Assembly (NCBI GenBank): GCA_021234155.1
Contig: JAJEKV010000092.1
Span: forward strand, 2,428,561 to 2,492,560
Direction of reading: 5' to 3'
Length of the DNA: 64,000 bases
Source of the DNA: Isoetes taiwanensis
Taxonomy: Eukaryota > Streptophyta > Lycopodiopsida > Isoetales > Isoetaceae
Made by a program: the position numbers and the translations under genes. Shown here piece after piece: positions 11,704-22,806 of this stretch. The notes beneath the pieces were generated by a model. It was not told where the DNA came from. It worked only from the letters and a program-made list of their open reading frames with translations, and made no database searches. The stretch's first letter is position 1, and each line of letters starts with the position of its first letter.

Positions 11704-13190
11704 AGATAAGATAAGATAAGATAAGATAGATTTTTATCGTCCGCGAAAACCCAAAGGGTTATGGGACCCATACAAGAAAAGGGGGCAGAAGCCCAAAAAA
11801 TACCAAAGATGGGGCACAAGCCCGATCACCATGACAAAGGAAAAATATGAACGTAACAAAACATAACAGAAATGATAATAAGTGTGCAAACACATGCATA
11901 TGAGCTAAACATAACTAAATCATGGGTTCTGAGGCCACTGATCTCGGACGATCGCTGTGCCTCCCCGGTACACTGCCTATTTCCACTGGAGTCTAGCCTC
12001 TCGCACCTTACATAGCTCCTGGCGTCGTCTGGTCAGCTGGAACGGAGAGAGATCCTCCTGAACTGAGAACTGGGTGTCTTTCAGATGACTTCCATGCTGA
12101 AGGACGTACAGCCTGTCCCGTGGGCTATTGAACTGCACGACGATATGGCGGGGTCGATCTGGCCTCTGAGCCCCAACCCTGCACGCTGTAACCATGGCGG
12201 GCCTTTGAATATGCATAATCTCTGTGAAGAAGTTAGCTGCCTGCTCTACCTCTAAGGCCGGACTTGCCTCTGGCAGCCCGACAATGCGCAAATTCAAGCT
12301 TCTGTCTATTGCTGCCCGAGCAAATTCTGTCGACTGCGTGTTCCTTTGATCCTCCTGCATGGGACTGTGCTCCTATGCTTGCTCTTGTGTGCCATCATGA
12401 TCTATATCAATCACCTCCACATCGGCAGTCCTACAAGCCTCTGTTTCCACCCTGTCATCAGTACCTGCGCTCACGAGTGTCTGGGTTTGGGCATCAGTAT
12501 AGGATTTTGGGCAAGAGGGGGGAGAAGACTGCGAGGTACCTGCTTCCAAGATGGCGGAGTAAAGCAGATTCAGTATCTGGAATAGAAGCTTAGCGTCCAA
12601 GGAAATGATGGGGCCTGCAAGAGATGCTTTCTGCAAGGTATCCAGGAGGAAATGCTGGTCTGCCGAGGGCAGGAGCGGAAGAATCCGTGCTTGAAGCGAG
12701 GCATGCTGATTTATTAGATCAAATTCTGAAAGCTGGAAATGTTCAAGCCATGTAACACGCAGAAGATCTGCCCCAGTAAAGGTATGGCGACATTGACCAC
12801 GCTTAGCCATGGGATATGGGCGCAGTGGAGATATGTGTTATGATTTCCCAAACAAACAAACAAGGCTGAAGCTGATTTCAAAATCTGCGCCAACGAACTG
12901 GGTTGTGGCTCTATTCTAGTTAGACGGAAATCAAAGCTAGGAAAGTATCCTGTTGAACAACCCTGGGCACAAAACGGTCTAAGACATTCAAGGAAAGCTA
13001 AAACCTGGTACCTGGCCGATGACAAGCTCGGGGCGTAGAGAAAACTGAGCGGGATCTGATTCTCGGAGATGCCAAGGCCACGTTTTTGTTTGTATCTTGC
13101 TGTTTGCCCCTGGCGAAGCTAACCGAGCATGACCGTGACGGCCCTCAGGGCCTAGGCGCACAGGGCAGTGCCTTCAGGGCGCAAGGGCGG
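11704..13190 (-). mobile_element. ORF1-only half-LINE with a (TTATC)n tail
   Basis: Compact unit of about 1.5 kb read on the minus strand: GC-rich 5' end (about 13190-13020), a leader of roughly 200 bp, one ORF1-type frame (12810-11977), a 3' UTR of about 250 bp holding the family core (ATCGTCCGCGAAAACCC, then TTATGGGACCC), and a pentanucleotide tail (GATAA units on plus, 11704-11729). No endonuclease or RT is present and there is no room for one. This parallels mammalian HAL1 half-LINEs, a comparison of layout only. It presumably depended on an autonomous relative. I found no clear target duplication. Confidence 0.62.
11977..12810 (-). pseudogene. LINE ORF1-like protein with one in-frame stop
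   Basis: A frame of 278 codons starting ATG at 12810 (MAKRGQCRHTF) and ending at 11977, interrupted only by TAG at 12373-12375; the next ATG is four codons later in the same frame. The C-terminal half reads LNLRIVGLPE, FFTEIMH, VTACRVGAQRPDRPRHIVV and QLTRRRQELCKVREAR. This matches the RRM-like plus basic C-terminal layout of L1-type ORF1 (transposase_22-like) RNA-binding proteins, which coat LINE RNA and act as chaperones. The N-terminal half has heptad-like Leu/Ile spacing but no clear motif. The isolated stop suggests either recent inactivation or two separable products. A sequencing error is the alternative. Confidence 0.65.
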
Positions 13191-14206
13191 CAAGCAAAAA
13201 ATGGATGCCATTAATTATGAAAGACAAGGGCCAAATATTTATATCATGCCCTCTAATGTTCAAATCATGTATTATACACTGGACAAACATATCTTAAAAG
13301 AAGAAAATGGTCTAGAAAAACTGTTATGGATCCATCAATGTCAAATACTATGATGCAGGGTCAAACGAGCATGTAAATACTTAAGGGGTGGTTTTAGAGA
13401 CCACGAAATTTCAGAATAATCAAAGATACAAGTCTTTCTATAATCAGAACAGAATTAAAGAGGAACAAATTATTCGTATTATTCAAAGGAAAATTTATCA
13501 TTTCTCAAATAGAGTAAACTTGAGACAAATGTACCTGATACATGATTGGAACGTCATATGAAAAAAAGAAAAAGCTAAAATTATAAGTGTTTCAAGGTTG
13601 CAGAAAAACAAATAGTCTTTATAGCATCCTGACAGCAGCTTCCAAAACCAAAGTAGTGGGAGAAGAATGTTTGGTTACCTGCAGCAGCAAAGCATATGTT
13701 AGCCTACTGGGTAACTGTACACCTGCCACAGGTAAGGTATAAACATTCTTGGCTTATCGCCCTTTACCCAAACATAATCACATAACAATATTGTATCAAT
13801 GACAGTCATGTCCTCTATTCAAAACCAAAATTAAAATCATACACGAATTACCATGGTTAGAAAATACTTCCTGTTTTAACTATATCAGTATGGCAAATCA
13901 TGCCAGGATGGCTTCATCATTTCGTCTCAAATACCGATTACTAGTTATGCCATTAGCTATATAAAACTGGTTGTATATATCTACTAGGAAGCAAAAGATT
14001 AGGGACTACCAACTCCCATTTTCTTGCAGATGTGTATCACCTCATATTCAACTGTCAAAGTATTATCTGGGTTTCCACTATTCATAGAAGTTGTAAACAA
14101 AATAGAAATCCAAGGTATAACAGACCTGAATTAACGCCTTCCAACTGTGATATTTGTGCAGTACTTTAAGTTGAAGCCTGGCCATTTTTGTCTCCACAGC
14201 TTGCTT
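13191..14206. other. No gene recognised
   Basis: AT-rich. Nothing coding or repeated could be supported. Confidence 0.4.
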
Positions 14207-14460
14207 AATAGAATAGAATAGAATAGAATAGTTTTTTTAACGTCCACGGAGACTTCCAGGAATCCCATACGAGCAGATTAATTTGAGCTCCACGATCATC
14301 CTTGTAAGAGATTGATGTTCCACCATAGGTACAAATGTATTGCAGAGGCCATTACTAGTAATGGAAAATAGATCCAGATCTAATGCAAAATCAGGGAAAG
14401 AAACATTATGAAATGGCTGGGATTTGCTCCACATGACAATACGGCCAATGGCCGCCACTA
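14207..14460 (-). mobile_element. 3' end of pentanucleotide-tailed LINE (copy d)
   Basis: (AATAG)n at 14208-14231, then GTTTTTTTAACGTCCACGG and the start of the family core; the CCTATGGGACCC part is replaced by other sequence. A minus-strand frame at 14237-14458 begins MAAIGRIVMWSKSQPFHN. It could be the end of a LINE ORF2 or captured sequence; I do not recognise it. The right boundary is uncertain. Confidence 0.5.
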
Positions 14461-14626
14461 TGCTGGTGCCAAGATGTAACCACAGTCATGAAAAACAATG
14501 CAAATAGCATATCAATAAGGAGAACAACATTTTAGAATGGATCAAGTGCCCGAGAACAGTATGCTACAAGACGGCGGATCTTTGTTTGCCGCATAAAACA
14601 GTGCTTTTAGGAAACCGTGGACAGTG
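14461..14626. other. Host flank of the copia insertion
   Basis: Non-coding left flank. On the minus strand, 21372 onward joined to 14631 downward stays open for about 37 codons across the insertion point. It may be a host exon, but no family was recognised. Confidence 0.3.
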
Positions 14627-14631
14627 GAATG

Positions 14632-15199
14632 TGTTGGAAATGATAAAATTATGTGTCATGTGATATTCTAATCTATGAGAAGCAGTGGCAGTAGATTAGA
14701 GTTGTTAAATGGTGTCATGTTATTCAAAGTTAAGCAGTTGAATGGGGGAGACCTATGAGAAGCAGTGGCAGTAGGTCAAAGTCAAAGTCAAGGGTCAAAG
14801 TCAAAGTCAAAGTCAAAGTCAAAGGTGTGGCGGGCACACCCTACCGGGTGTTCTTTGGGCTCGCTAGAAAACACACAGACACCCCCCGCCCGCCACTTAG
14901 GGTTTTGGGTTGACCGGTCAACGGGTCAAAGTCAACGGCAATTTGGAAGATAAGGACAAAGCCCGGGGGCATCCTATTATTTAGGCAAGTTGAAAAACTT
15001 TCTATATGAAGGGCATGCACGATTTGACAAGTGGATATATCCAGTTGATGAGAACATATATATATGGTGATTGTCATAGAAAATGTGTGGTCGAAAAGTG
15101 CATACAAAAGCGCGTGTATGCAAATATAGGTGCTGGGAGGGGTTTGAAGGAGACAGAGTCTTGGCATACTTGGGTTGAATCCCAAGCTCGATTCTAACA
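14632..15199 (+). repeat. 5' LTR of copia element 1
   Basis: 568 bp, TGTTGGAAAT to GATTCTAACA. Contains direct copies of GAGAAGCAGTGGCAGTAG (14738 region and 14757 region) and a GTCAAA array at about 14775-14826 that is longer than in the 3' LTR. Confidence 0.92.
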
Positions 15200-15200
15200 T

Positions 15201-15212
15201 TGGTATCGAGCT
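15201..15212 (+). other. Primer binding site of copia element 1
   Basis: TGGTATCGAGCT, one base after the LTR. It is a one-base-shorter form of the initiator-Met site TGGTATCAGAGC. Confidence 0.75.
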
Positions 15213-15299
15213 AACTAAATCTCGCCTGTGATAATGACAACCGTGATTCGGGGCAAATCTATTGAACTCTATTGAAGTTTTTTAAAGGAGATGGAGGAT

Positions 15300-16250
15300 T
15301 TCAAACCGAAGGAGAGTATTAGAGTCATCTTGGAGTTTGAAAAATTGTGGTATTTGTTTGATGGTAGTCGGTAAGGGGTGCAACTAGCTCGGGTGATTCA
15401 AGTCCCGGGCCGCTAGTAGTAGTAATGCTCAATGCAGTGCGGGGAACTTGGTGAAGGTGTGTCTCTTTGGAAGGGCAACTTCTCCGAGTTTCGGAGCAGA
15501 AGATGAAGCTAAGATTATGGAGGCCCGTGCCATAATCATGTGTAAGGTAGGCCTTGCCTTTAAAATGAAGCTTTCGAGGCATGAAGCCTAAGGAAATGTG
15601 GGATTATTTGATAAAGCACTATGAACAAAAAAGTTCTTCACAAATAGATGTGCTAGAAAAAACAAGTTAAGGAAGATGAAATTGTTTGAGAAAGATAACT
15701 TGGTGACTTTTTGGAGAGATTTGATTCCATTATTGCGAGATCTTGAGGGAGCTGGAAATATCTTGAATGAACAAAGATCAAATACTAGCTTTGGCAAGAG
15801 CAAGATCTCATAATAGTCACTTGGCAACTTTACTCGTAAATGTAGCCACTTCAAGGAGCATGCTATCGAATGATACGCTACGTAATTTGAAACAAGTCTA
15901 CTATTACTCGGGAGGAAGCCGATCACCCCCTCGAGATCTTGTATGCGAGGTAAGACTAAAAGAGGTGGTTTTTCAAGAGGAAAAGTAGGACCTTGTTATG
16001 CATGTAATCAATTTGGTCACCTAAAGAGTGAGTGTCCAAACAATAGTGAGAAGGAATTTAGATGTTTCAATTGTGAAGGCAAAGGTCATTTTGCTTCGAT
16101 TGCCCAAGCCCCTAAAAAGGGAAGAGGTCGAGGGAGATTTTCCGGAACTTATAGAGGTGGGGGGGCAAGGGAAAATTCAAAGGAGGCTCAAGTATTAATG
16201 TGGTAGAAAAACAAGATAGTAGTGAAGGTGAACTTGAGGATGACACCTTG
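15300..16250 (+). pseudogene. copia gag remnant with zinc knuckle
   Basis: Fragmented frames between the leader and protease. The clearest part, 15943-16206, holds CYACNQFGHLKSEC, a perfect CX2CX4HX4C knuckle, followed by a second one, CFNCEGKGHFAS, in which the last Cys is missing. The knuckle packages element RNA in intact relatives. Upstream gag (about 15300-15940) is out of frame and barely readable. Confidence 0.72.
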
Positions 16251-18581
16251 GAGGTAAGGAAGAATTTAACTTGCAATGTTTTTGAGTTTCCAAGGAAAAG
16301 CAATAACCAATTTGTTGTTATAGATTCGGGGAGCGAGAAAAAAAAAGTGTGATGTGTGATTTGCATATGCTTAAGGAGTGGGAAAAGAAAGAAGGACATG
16401 TGCAACTTGGTGATGGGGGTTTGAAGAAAATAGAAGATTTGGAGTTTTAGAGTTGTTTGACTTAAATGGCAAAATTGTAAAATTGAGAGATGTTTTGTGT
16501 GTGCCCGGTCTTGTTAGAAATCTCATATCCGTATGTCATTTGGTGGATTTGGGATATAAAGTCTTTGTTTTGAACAGATCCATTGTAAAGTGTTTCTTAA
16601 TGGTGAATTAAAGTTTATTGGCAAAAGAGTTGGTAATCTTTTTGGATTGAATATGGAGCATCTTCATGAAATTAATCTTGTGGAATATTAGGATGTGAAA
16701 GTATGGCATAACAGATTATGTCATGTAAATGCCGCAATAATTAAAAGGCTTGGGGAAAAGGGATTAATATCCGCCAAGGTACAAAATGAAAGTTTTTATG
16801 TGGAGGTCGCCAACTTGGAAAGCAATCAAGATTGCCATTTAAAAGGTCACACAAAAGAGCAAAGGGCATTTTGGATTTGGTACATCTGATTTATGTGGTC
16901 CTATAAATGTTACTAGTTTGAGTGGGCATAAATATTTCATGAGCTTTATTGATGATTTCAACAGAAAAACCAAGTGTTATATTTTGAAAACAAAAGACCA
17001 AGCTAGTGATGCTTTGAAGTTATTCTTCTTTAAAACCGAAGCTAGAAACTGGAAGAAAGATAAAGTGCATAAGGTCGGATTGGGGGAGGTGAATATATCT
17101 CGATGAATTTAAAGCTTTTTGTGTAAACAGGGGGAATCAAGAGGCAATTGACATGCGAGATACTCACCACAACAAAATGGAGTTGCGAGAAAGGAAAAAT
17201 AGAACCTTGCTTGATCTTTGTGAGATCCATGTTGAAGTATTCGGTTTACCAAATTATTTATGGGATGAAGTTTGTGAAGACAAATTTGTCTACATTCAAA
17301 ACTTGTTACCTTCATCAAGTATTTAAAGGTGCAATTCCAGAAATGCTTTGGTCTGGTAAGTCATCTTCTTATGATAGATTAAAAGCATATGGGTGTTTAT
17401 GCTTTGTACATGTTCCTGAAGAACTGAGGAAAAAGTTGGATGATAGAGCATACATATCTTATCTAGTAGGGTATGATTCTAACTCAAAAGCATTGATTAT
17501 ATGACCCCGCTAGAAGAAAAATTATAGTAAGTAGAGATGTGGTCTTCAATGAAAACGAATTTTATAGGAAAATTCCTAAGATAAATACTGAAGATCCATG
17601 TGAAAGTGAAAGGAAAGATAGTATTGAGGAAACAAATCAGTCAATAAGTGAAGAAGAAAAAACTCAAGGATTGGAGCGGGTAGATTTGAGTGACTCGATA
17701 GTGAGTCGAGAAATGATTCCAAGTAATGTTGTTGAGCGTAGTGGAATCGGTGTTGAGCAAGAGATTGAACACCAAGAGGCGAAGTGGATAAAATTGATAG
17801 ACCAAAAAGAAAACCCGCACGAGCAGAAGCTCAAATGTTGGCGTAAGAAGCCAAACATGATTTAGAGTCTCATGGTAGAACTGAACTTGGAAAAAGTAAA
17901 AGACTTAGATCTCAGGTAGGAGAAATTAATACTGTATTTGACATTTTGATACTTGAAACAGACAAGATTCCACAAAATTATATGGAGGCAGTTCAAGATA
18001 TGAATGGAAAGAACTGGAAATGTGCTATGGAAGAAGAAATGAGAGCATTCAAAAGAACAAACACTTATACAGTAGTGGATATTCCTTCTGATAAGAATAT
18101 AGTTCAAGTAAGTGGATCTATAGAATAAAACCAGGAGTAGACAAAAATACAAAGAAATTTAAAGCCAGACTTGTTGCACAAGGCTTTACACAGAAAAAAG
18201 GAGAAGATTTTGATGAAACATTCTCACCATTGGTAAAGATAAATAGTTTGAGAATGTTATTAGCTATTGCTAATGCTTGTGACCTTGAAATCCATCATAT
18301 GGATGTAAGTACAGCATTCTTGAATGCTAAGTTAGAGGAGGAAATTTATTTAAGACCTGCACCTGGATTTGAAGAGGAAAAAGGAAAAATTTGGAAGTTG
18401 AATAGAGCAGTTTATGGTCTTAAACAATCTCCTAGGGAATGGTATAAATGTATGGATGGATATCTTGTAGAACAAGGTTTTGAGAAGCTCAATTATGATG
18501 GTAATATCTATAGGTTCAAAATGGGAGATGCCTGGTGCATTATTGCTTTATATGTTGATGACAATATTATGATATCAAAGG

Positions 18582-19434
18582 GACCCTGGACTACCACAGT
18601 CGTCGGATCTGTCAATCCTATGGCCCAGACTGTATGTTGGAGCTTCTTGACACCTCTCGTTTCGATTATGCTCAATTATGATTGGGGACGCCTATGATTT
18701 TAAGATGTCGAATACGAGTTTGCCTAAGGTTTTGATGGTATATCGAGCCTCTATACGGTTTGGCTTAAGCTTTTAGAATATGAAATACGGGGATTCGAAC
18801 CTCTACCAAAATAACTCAATATCCTAATACGACTACTTTAACCAATCTAACCAGTGAGCTAATGTGACTATTTTTTATCTTAAATCTATGTTTTTTTTTT
18901 ATAATAACCCATTGAATTGTTTTAGGGATATGGTCTATGGTTTCAAGAATTATATCTATATCAAATCCCCCTGGAACCCCCTGTTATTTTGCTACATATT
19001 CTAAACGAGGTGCACCACGGACTACCCGCGGTCGTCGGATCTGTCAATCCTATGGCCCAGACTGTATGTTGGAGCTTCTTGACACCTCTCGTTTCGATTA
19101 TGCTCAATTATGATTGGGGACGCCTATGATTTTAAGATGTCGAATACGAGTTTGCCTAAGGTTTTGATGGTATATCGAGCCTCTATACGGTTTGGCTTAA
19201 GCTTTTAGAATATGAAATACGGGGATTCGAACCTCTACCAAAATAACTCAATATCCTAATACGACTACTTTAATCAATCTAACCAGTGAGCTAATGTGAC
19301 TATCTTTTATCTTAAATCTATGTTTTTTTTTTTATAATAACCCATTGAATTGTTTTAGGGATATGGTCTATGGTTTCAAGAATTATATCTATATCAAATC
19401 CCCCTGGAACCCCCTGTTATTTTGCTACATATTC
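18582..19434 (-). mobile_element. tRNA-like SINE, two tandem copies inside copia RT
   Basis: Two near-identical units with a period of about 431 bp (GGACTACC at 18588 and again at 19019). They differ by a few substitutions and a T-run length. On the minus strand each carries an A-box-like TTAGCTCACTGGTTAGA and a B box GGTTCGAATCCCC about 60 nt apart, as in an internal Pol III promoter. About 150 bp lie upstream of the A box and about 250 bp downstream, ending in sequence rich in CCGACGACC and GTAGTCC. They interrupt copia pol just after the YVDD motif. Whether the duplication arose before or after insertion is not known. Confidence 0.65.
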
Positions 19435-19879
19435 AAGTACTAAATCATTGCAAAGATATCTTAAGGAAACGATTCCAAATGAGTGATCTTGGAGAGTTAA
19501 AGAGGTTTCTGGGCATAGATGTTTACAGGGACAGAAATCACAAGATATTAGCTTTGAGTCAACAAGGGCATATTCAAAACATGTTGAAGAAATTTCATAT
19601 GGAAGATTGCAATATGGCATATACTCCTATGGTTCCTGGTCACAGAATCTCTGCAGATATGAGTCCAAAAACAGAAGCTGAAAGCAAACAAATGGAGAAA
19701 ATACCTTACAGAAGTTTGATTGGTTGTTTGTCCTATGTAGCCAATTGTACTAGGCCGGACATTGCATTTGCAGTTAATATTCTCAGTAGGTACAATGACA
19801 GGGCTGGTAAAGGACACTGGATTGTAGCAAAAAGGATCCTCAAATACTTAAAAGGTACAATGCATTTTGGTATAGTATT

Positions 19880-20326
19880 TAATAGAATAGAATAGAATAG
19901 AATAGGTTTTTTATCGTCCACTGAGACCAATCGGCCTATGGGACCCAGAAGGAGCGCAGCAAACTTATTACTGTCCGGGTTAAAAAACCCTCGCCCCGAA
20001 GGGTTTTCGAGGGAAAAACCGTGGCAGTAATAAGAATACTGTCAAACTGTACAAGTATACATCATCGTGAAATAAATGTGTATGTACATGTCAAGTCGTG
20101 CCGAGGACATAGCCGATCTCGCGATGTCCATGACCTCAGGAAGGTATGACCCTAGCATCCGTGACGGATGCCGGTGCTCAATGTCACATGTAGCGGTGGC
20201 GGGCCCGACCAACTCAAAGATAGCGGCGTCCGGATATGATCATATCTGGGCAACTTTGAAGGGTATGAGATTCATCCTCAATGACTCCCATTTGGCAGCA
20301 TTGACAGAGCCTGTCCTGACGTGGCA
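19880..20326 (-). mobile_element. 5'-truncated pentanucleotide-tailed LINE inside copia RNase H (copy e)
   Basis: (AATAG)n tail at 19880-19905, core ATCGTCCACTGAGACC and CCTATGGGACCCAGAAGG, then about 350 bp matching the 3' part of the longer copy at 52.2 kb (through CGGGCCCGACC to the TGAGATTCATCCTC region). Copia coding resumes at about 20330 with [12 protein letters not shown] target duplication is not evident. Confidence 0.85.
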
Positions 20327-20821
20327 TCACAATTGCAGGCTTATTGTGATGCTGATTGGGGAGGAGATTTAGACAAACGAAAATCAACTTCAGGGTATGT
20401 TGTTTTATTAGGTGGAGCCCCAGTTGCTTGGAAGTGCAAGAAGCAAAGCAAAGATTGCTTTATCTAGTCTTTGAAAGGCCGAGTACAACTCGCCACTTTG
20501 TTGACTAAGGAACTTATTTGGGAAAGAAGGCTTATGGCAGAATTTGGATTTGCTCAAAGAGGACCAACAATCATTTATTGTGATAATACTAGTTGTATTG
20601 CCATGACAAAAAATCCAGTTTTGCACGAAAGGTCAAAACACATTGAAATGGAAGTTCATTTTATCAGAGATATGGTCAAAAGAAATCAAGTGCATTTGAC
20701 CTATGTTAGTACAGCTGATCAAAGAGCAGATATTCTTACAAAGGCTCTACCTTTATCCAGATTCCAGGAAATAAGGAAATTGTTACAATGTGATGACAGG
20801 GAATATCACATGAAGGGGGAA

Positions 20822-21366
20822 TGTTGGAAATGATAAAATTATGTGTCATGTGATATTCTAATCTATGAGAAGCAGTGGCAGTAGATTAGAGTTGTTAAAT
20901 GGTGTCATGTTATTCAAAGTTAAGCAGTTGAATGGGGGAGACCTATGAGAAGCAGTGGCAGTAGGTCAAAGTCAAAGTCAAAGTCAAAGTCAAAGGTGGC
21001 GGGCACCCCCTACCCGGGTGTTGCTGGGCTCGCTAGAAACACACAGACACCCCCTGCCCGCCACTTAGGGTTTTGGGTTGACTGGTCAATGGGTCAAAGT
21101 CAACGACAGCTGGAAGATAAGGACAGCAGGGCATCCTATTATTTAGGCAAGTTGAAAAACTTTCTATATGAAGGGCATGCACGATTTGACAAGTGGATAT
21201 ATCCAGGTTGATGAGAACATATATATAATATATGACTGATTGTCATAGAAAATATGTGGCTGAGTGCAGATACAGGTGCGTGTATGCAAATATAGGTGCG
21301 GGAGGGGTTTGAAGGAGACAGAGTCTTGGCATACTTGGGTTCGAATCCCAAGCTCTGATTCTAACA
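20822..21366 (+). repeat. 3' LTR of copia element 1
   Basis: 545 bp, copy of 14632-15199. Near its end CTTGGGTTCGAATCCCAAG forms a 6-bp stem with a 7-nt loop like a tRNA T arm; the 5' LTR has lost one base of this loop. Confidence 0.92.
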
Positions 21367-21371
21367 GAATG

Positions 21372-21976
21372 CGGCTGCATTAGGGCACAAATTTTTGCCA
21401 TATGACGTTACATGGCTAAAATGTACAAGTGATACCATATGCCGTTATCAACCAATGGGTATCATTGAATTAAAAAACAATAACATACCTTGTGCTCCAT
21501 GTATTGTGGCCACAAACCGTAAGTGTTAGGTTTGTCAATTAGTTAGCAAACATTCAGTCCTTTAGCCATGTGAATTGTGCATGCAAAATATTCTCCATGT
21601 AAAAAATATCACATGCAAGCAAGGCACTTGGTAGCCATGCATTAATATGTAAAACATTAAATAAATCCAAGAGAATGCATCCCTCACGTAAATTTTAAAT
21701 GAATCTAATGTTTAAGGTGGGTCCAAGCTTTCCAATATGGCTTTTGCCAATACATGGCGAGCATGCATAGGCCATGCTCACATAAAGTTACAAAACATTG
21801 CATTCTTGCCTAGATGTAATATAATATTAAAGTGGTCCTAGTATAATAACTAGATGTCACTTCCTCTAGAAAAGTTTGAACATATAAATGACATAGGCAT
21901 ACCTTCTTTCAATCGTTCAAGAGTAGAAAATATTAGCCGCTTTGGATCATACTTTGCATCATACGTGAAACCTCCA
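21372..21976. other. No gene recognised
   Basis: AT-rich host flank of the copia element. Confidence 0.4.
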
Positions 21977-22110
21977 TATAAGATAAGATAAGATAAGATA
22001 AGAGTTTTTACGTCCACGGGAACCCAACGGGTTATGGGACGGCACATGCAAGGGCAACAACCCATCTAAAACCTGGGGACTAGGCCCCATCACCAAATAC
22101 AATAACCAAA
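21977..22110 (-). mobile_element. 3' end of LINE family, (GATAA)n-tailed (copy f)
   Basis: (AGATA)n at 21979-22003, then GAGTTTTTACGTCCACGG and the core variant AACCCAACGGGTTATGGGAC, followed by a 3' UTR similar to the half-LINE at 11.7 kb (GGGGACTAGGCCCCATCACC). It belongs to the same tail subtype as the half-LINE. Confidence 0.68.
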
Positions 22111-22388
22111 TATTAAAAGGCTACCAAGAATAAGAGAAGATAATACTAATACTAGTGGTAAATTTATGCTTCTAAAATTATCTAGACATAGCCAGTCCAA
22201 GGATTGGAAGGCATGCACTTGTCAGCATAAATTAAACTTACCAATTATCCAAATAGGTGCAGATAGAGAATATGGCAGTGTGATGCAAATGGAACCATCT
22301 AATGTTATTAGACAAATTTCATCCCGTAAGCTAGGCTAACCATGAAATTTCTTTGTATTTTCTCCAATGAGTTAAAAGACTCACCTGT

Positions 22389-22710
22389 GTATCGTGTTCC
22401 CTACTTGAAGTAATGTGGGTCCAACCGTTGTTACCCAATTGGGTTTCTATATAAGTCCAACCTATGCATGAGAGATATATTATGCCTTATTTAAGGGGTC
22501 TGACCACCAACCATGCTGCTATACAGCTATAGGAAGGTGAAGCATAGGCTTAGTGAGAGTTATGTCACTATTGTGAACTGCAACTAAGTATTACCAGTAC
22601 AAGCAACGCTATGAAAAGGAAAGATAGGCCAAGGCTGATAATTTATCCGAGATGCAAAGATAAAGTCCTGAATAAAGACTAAGAATCCAGCAAAAATTAT
22701 ATTTATATAT
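22389..22710. repeat. 322-bp dispersed repeat, copy 2
   Basis: Copy of 10331-10660 without the 8-bp CGGTCTGA duplication. Its right end lies 96 bp before the RT ORF. Confidence 0.85.
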
Positions 22711-22806
22711 ATATAACACTAAACAACACTCTCCATAGACATATGTCACTGTACATGATATGAGATCCAATATGGTTTAAATCATATCCCCCTTAGGGAA
22801 CCTAAT

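Larger units (their letters stand above)
16255..20818 (+). pseudogene. copia pol remnant: protease, integrase, RT, RNase H
   Basis: Domain order as in Ty1/copia. Protease near 16312-16335 (VVIDSGS). GAG-pre-integrase at 16695 (VWHNRLCHVNAAIIKRL). Integrase at 16890-17300 (SFIDDFNRKTKCY and a damaged Q-N-G-x-x-E-R-K-N-R-T region), then 17340-17600 (AYGCLCFVHVPEELRKKLD, ending RKIIVSRDVVFNE). RT at 17950-18575 (KARLVAQGFTQKKGEDFDE, DVSTAFLNAKLEEEIYLRP, VYGLKQSPREWYK, YVDD at 18551-18562), continuing after the SINE at 19420-19880 (CTRPDIAFAVNILSRY). RNase H at 20340-20815 ([40 protein letters not shown]). Broken by stops, frameshifts and two insertions. Confidence 0.9.
14627..21371 (+). mobile_element. 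Ty1/copia element, complete ends, with nested SINE and LINE insertions
   Basis: 14632-21366 flanked by the 5-bp target duplication GAATG at 14627-14631 and 21367-21371. Order: 5' LTR 14632-15199, primer site from 15201, gag, protease, integrase, RT, RNase H, purine tract (GAAGGGGGA, about 20812-20820), 3' LTR 20822-21366. Within pol, 18582-19434 is a tandem SINE-like insertion and 19880-20326 a truncated LINE on the opposite strand. The LTRs are similar but differ by indels and by the number of GTCAAA units. Many stops and frameshifts make it non-autonomous. Confidence 0.92.

Noticed and set aside
18780-18860. Functional tRNA gene on the minus strand (B box GGTTCGAATCCCC)
   Set aside because: No closed acceptor stem or anticodon arm; it is duplicated in tandem within a larger unit, so it fits a SINE.
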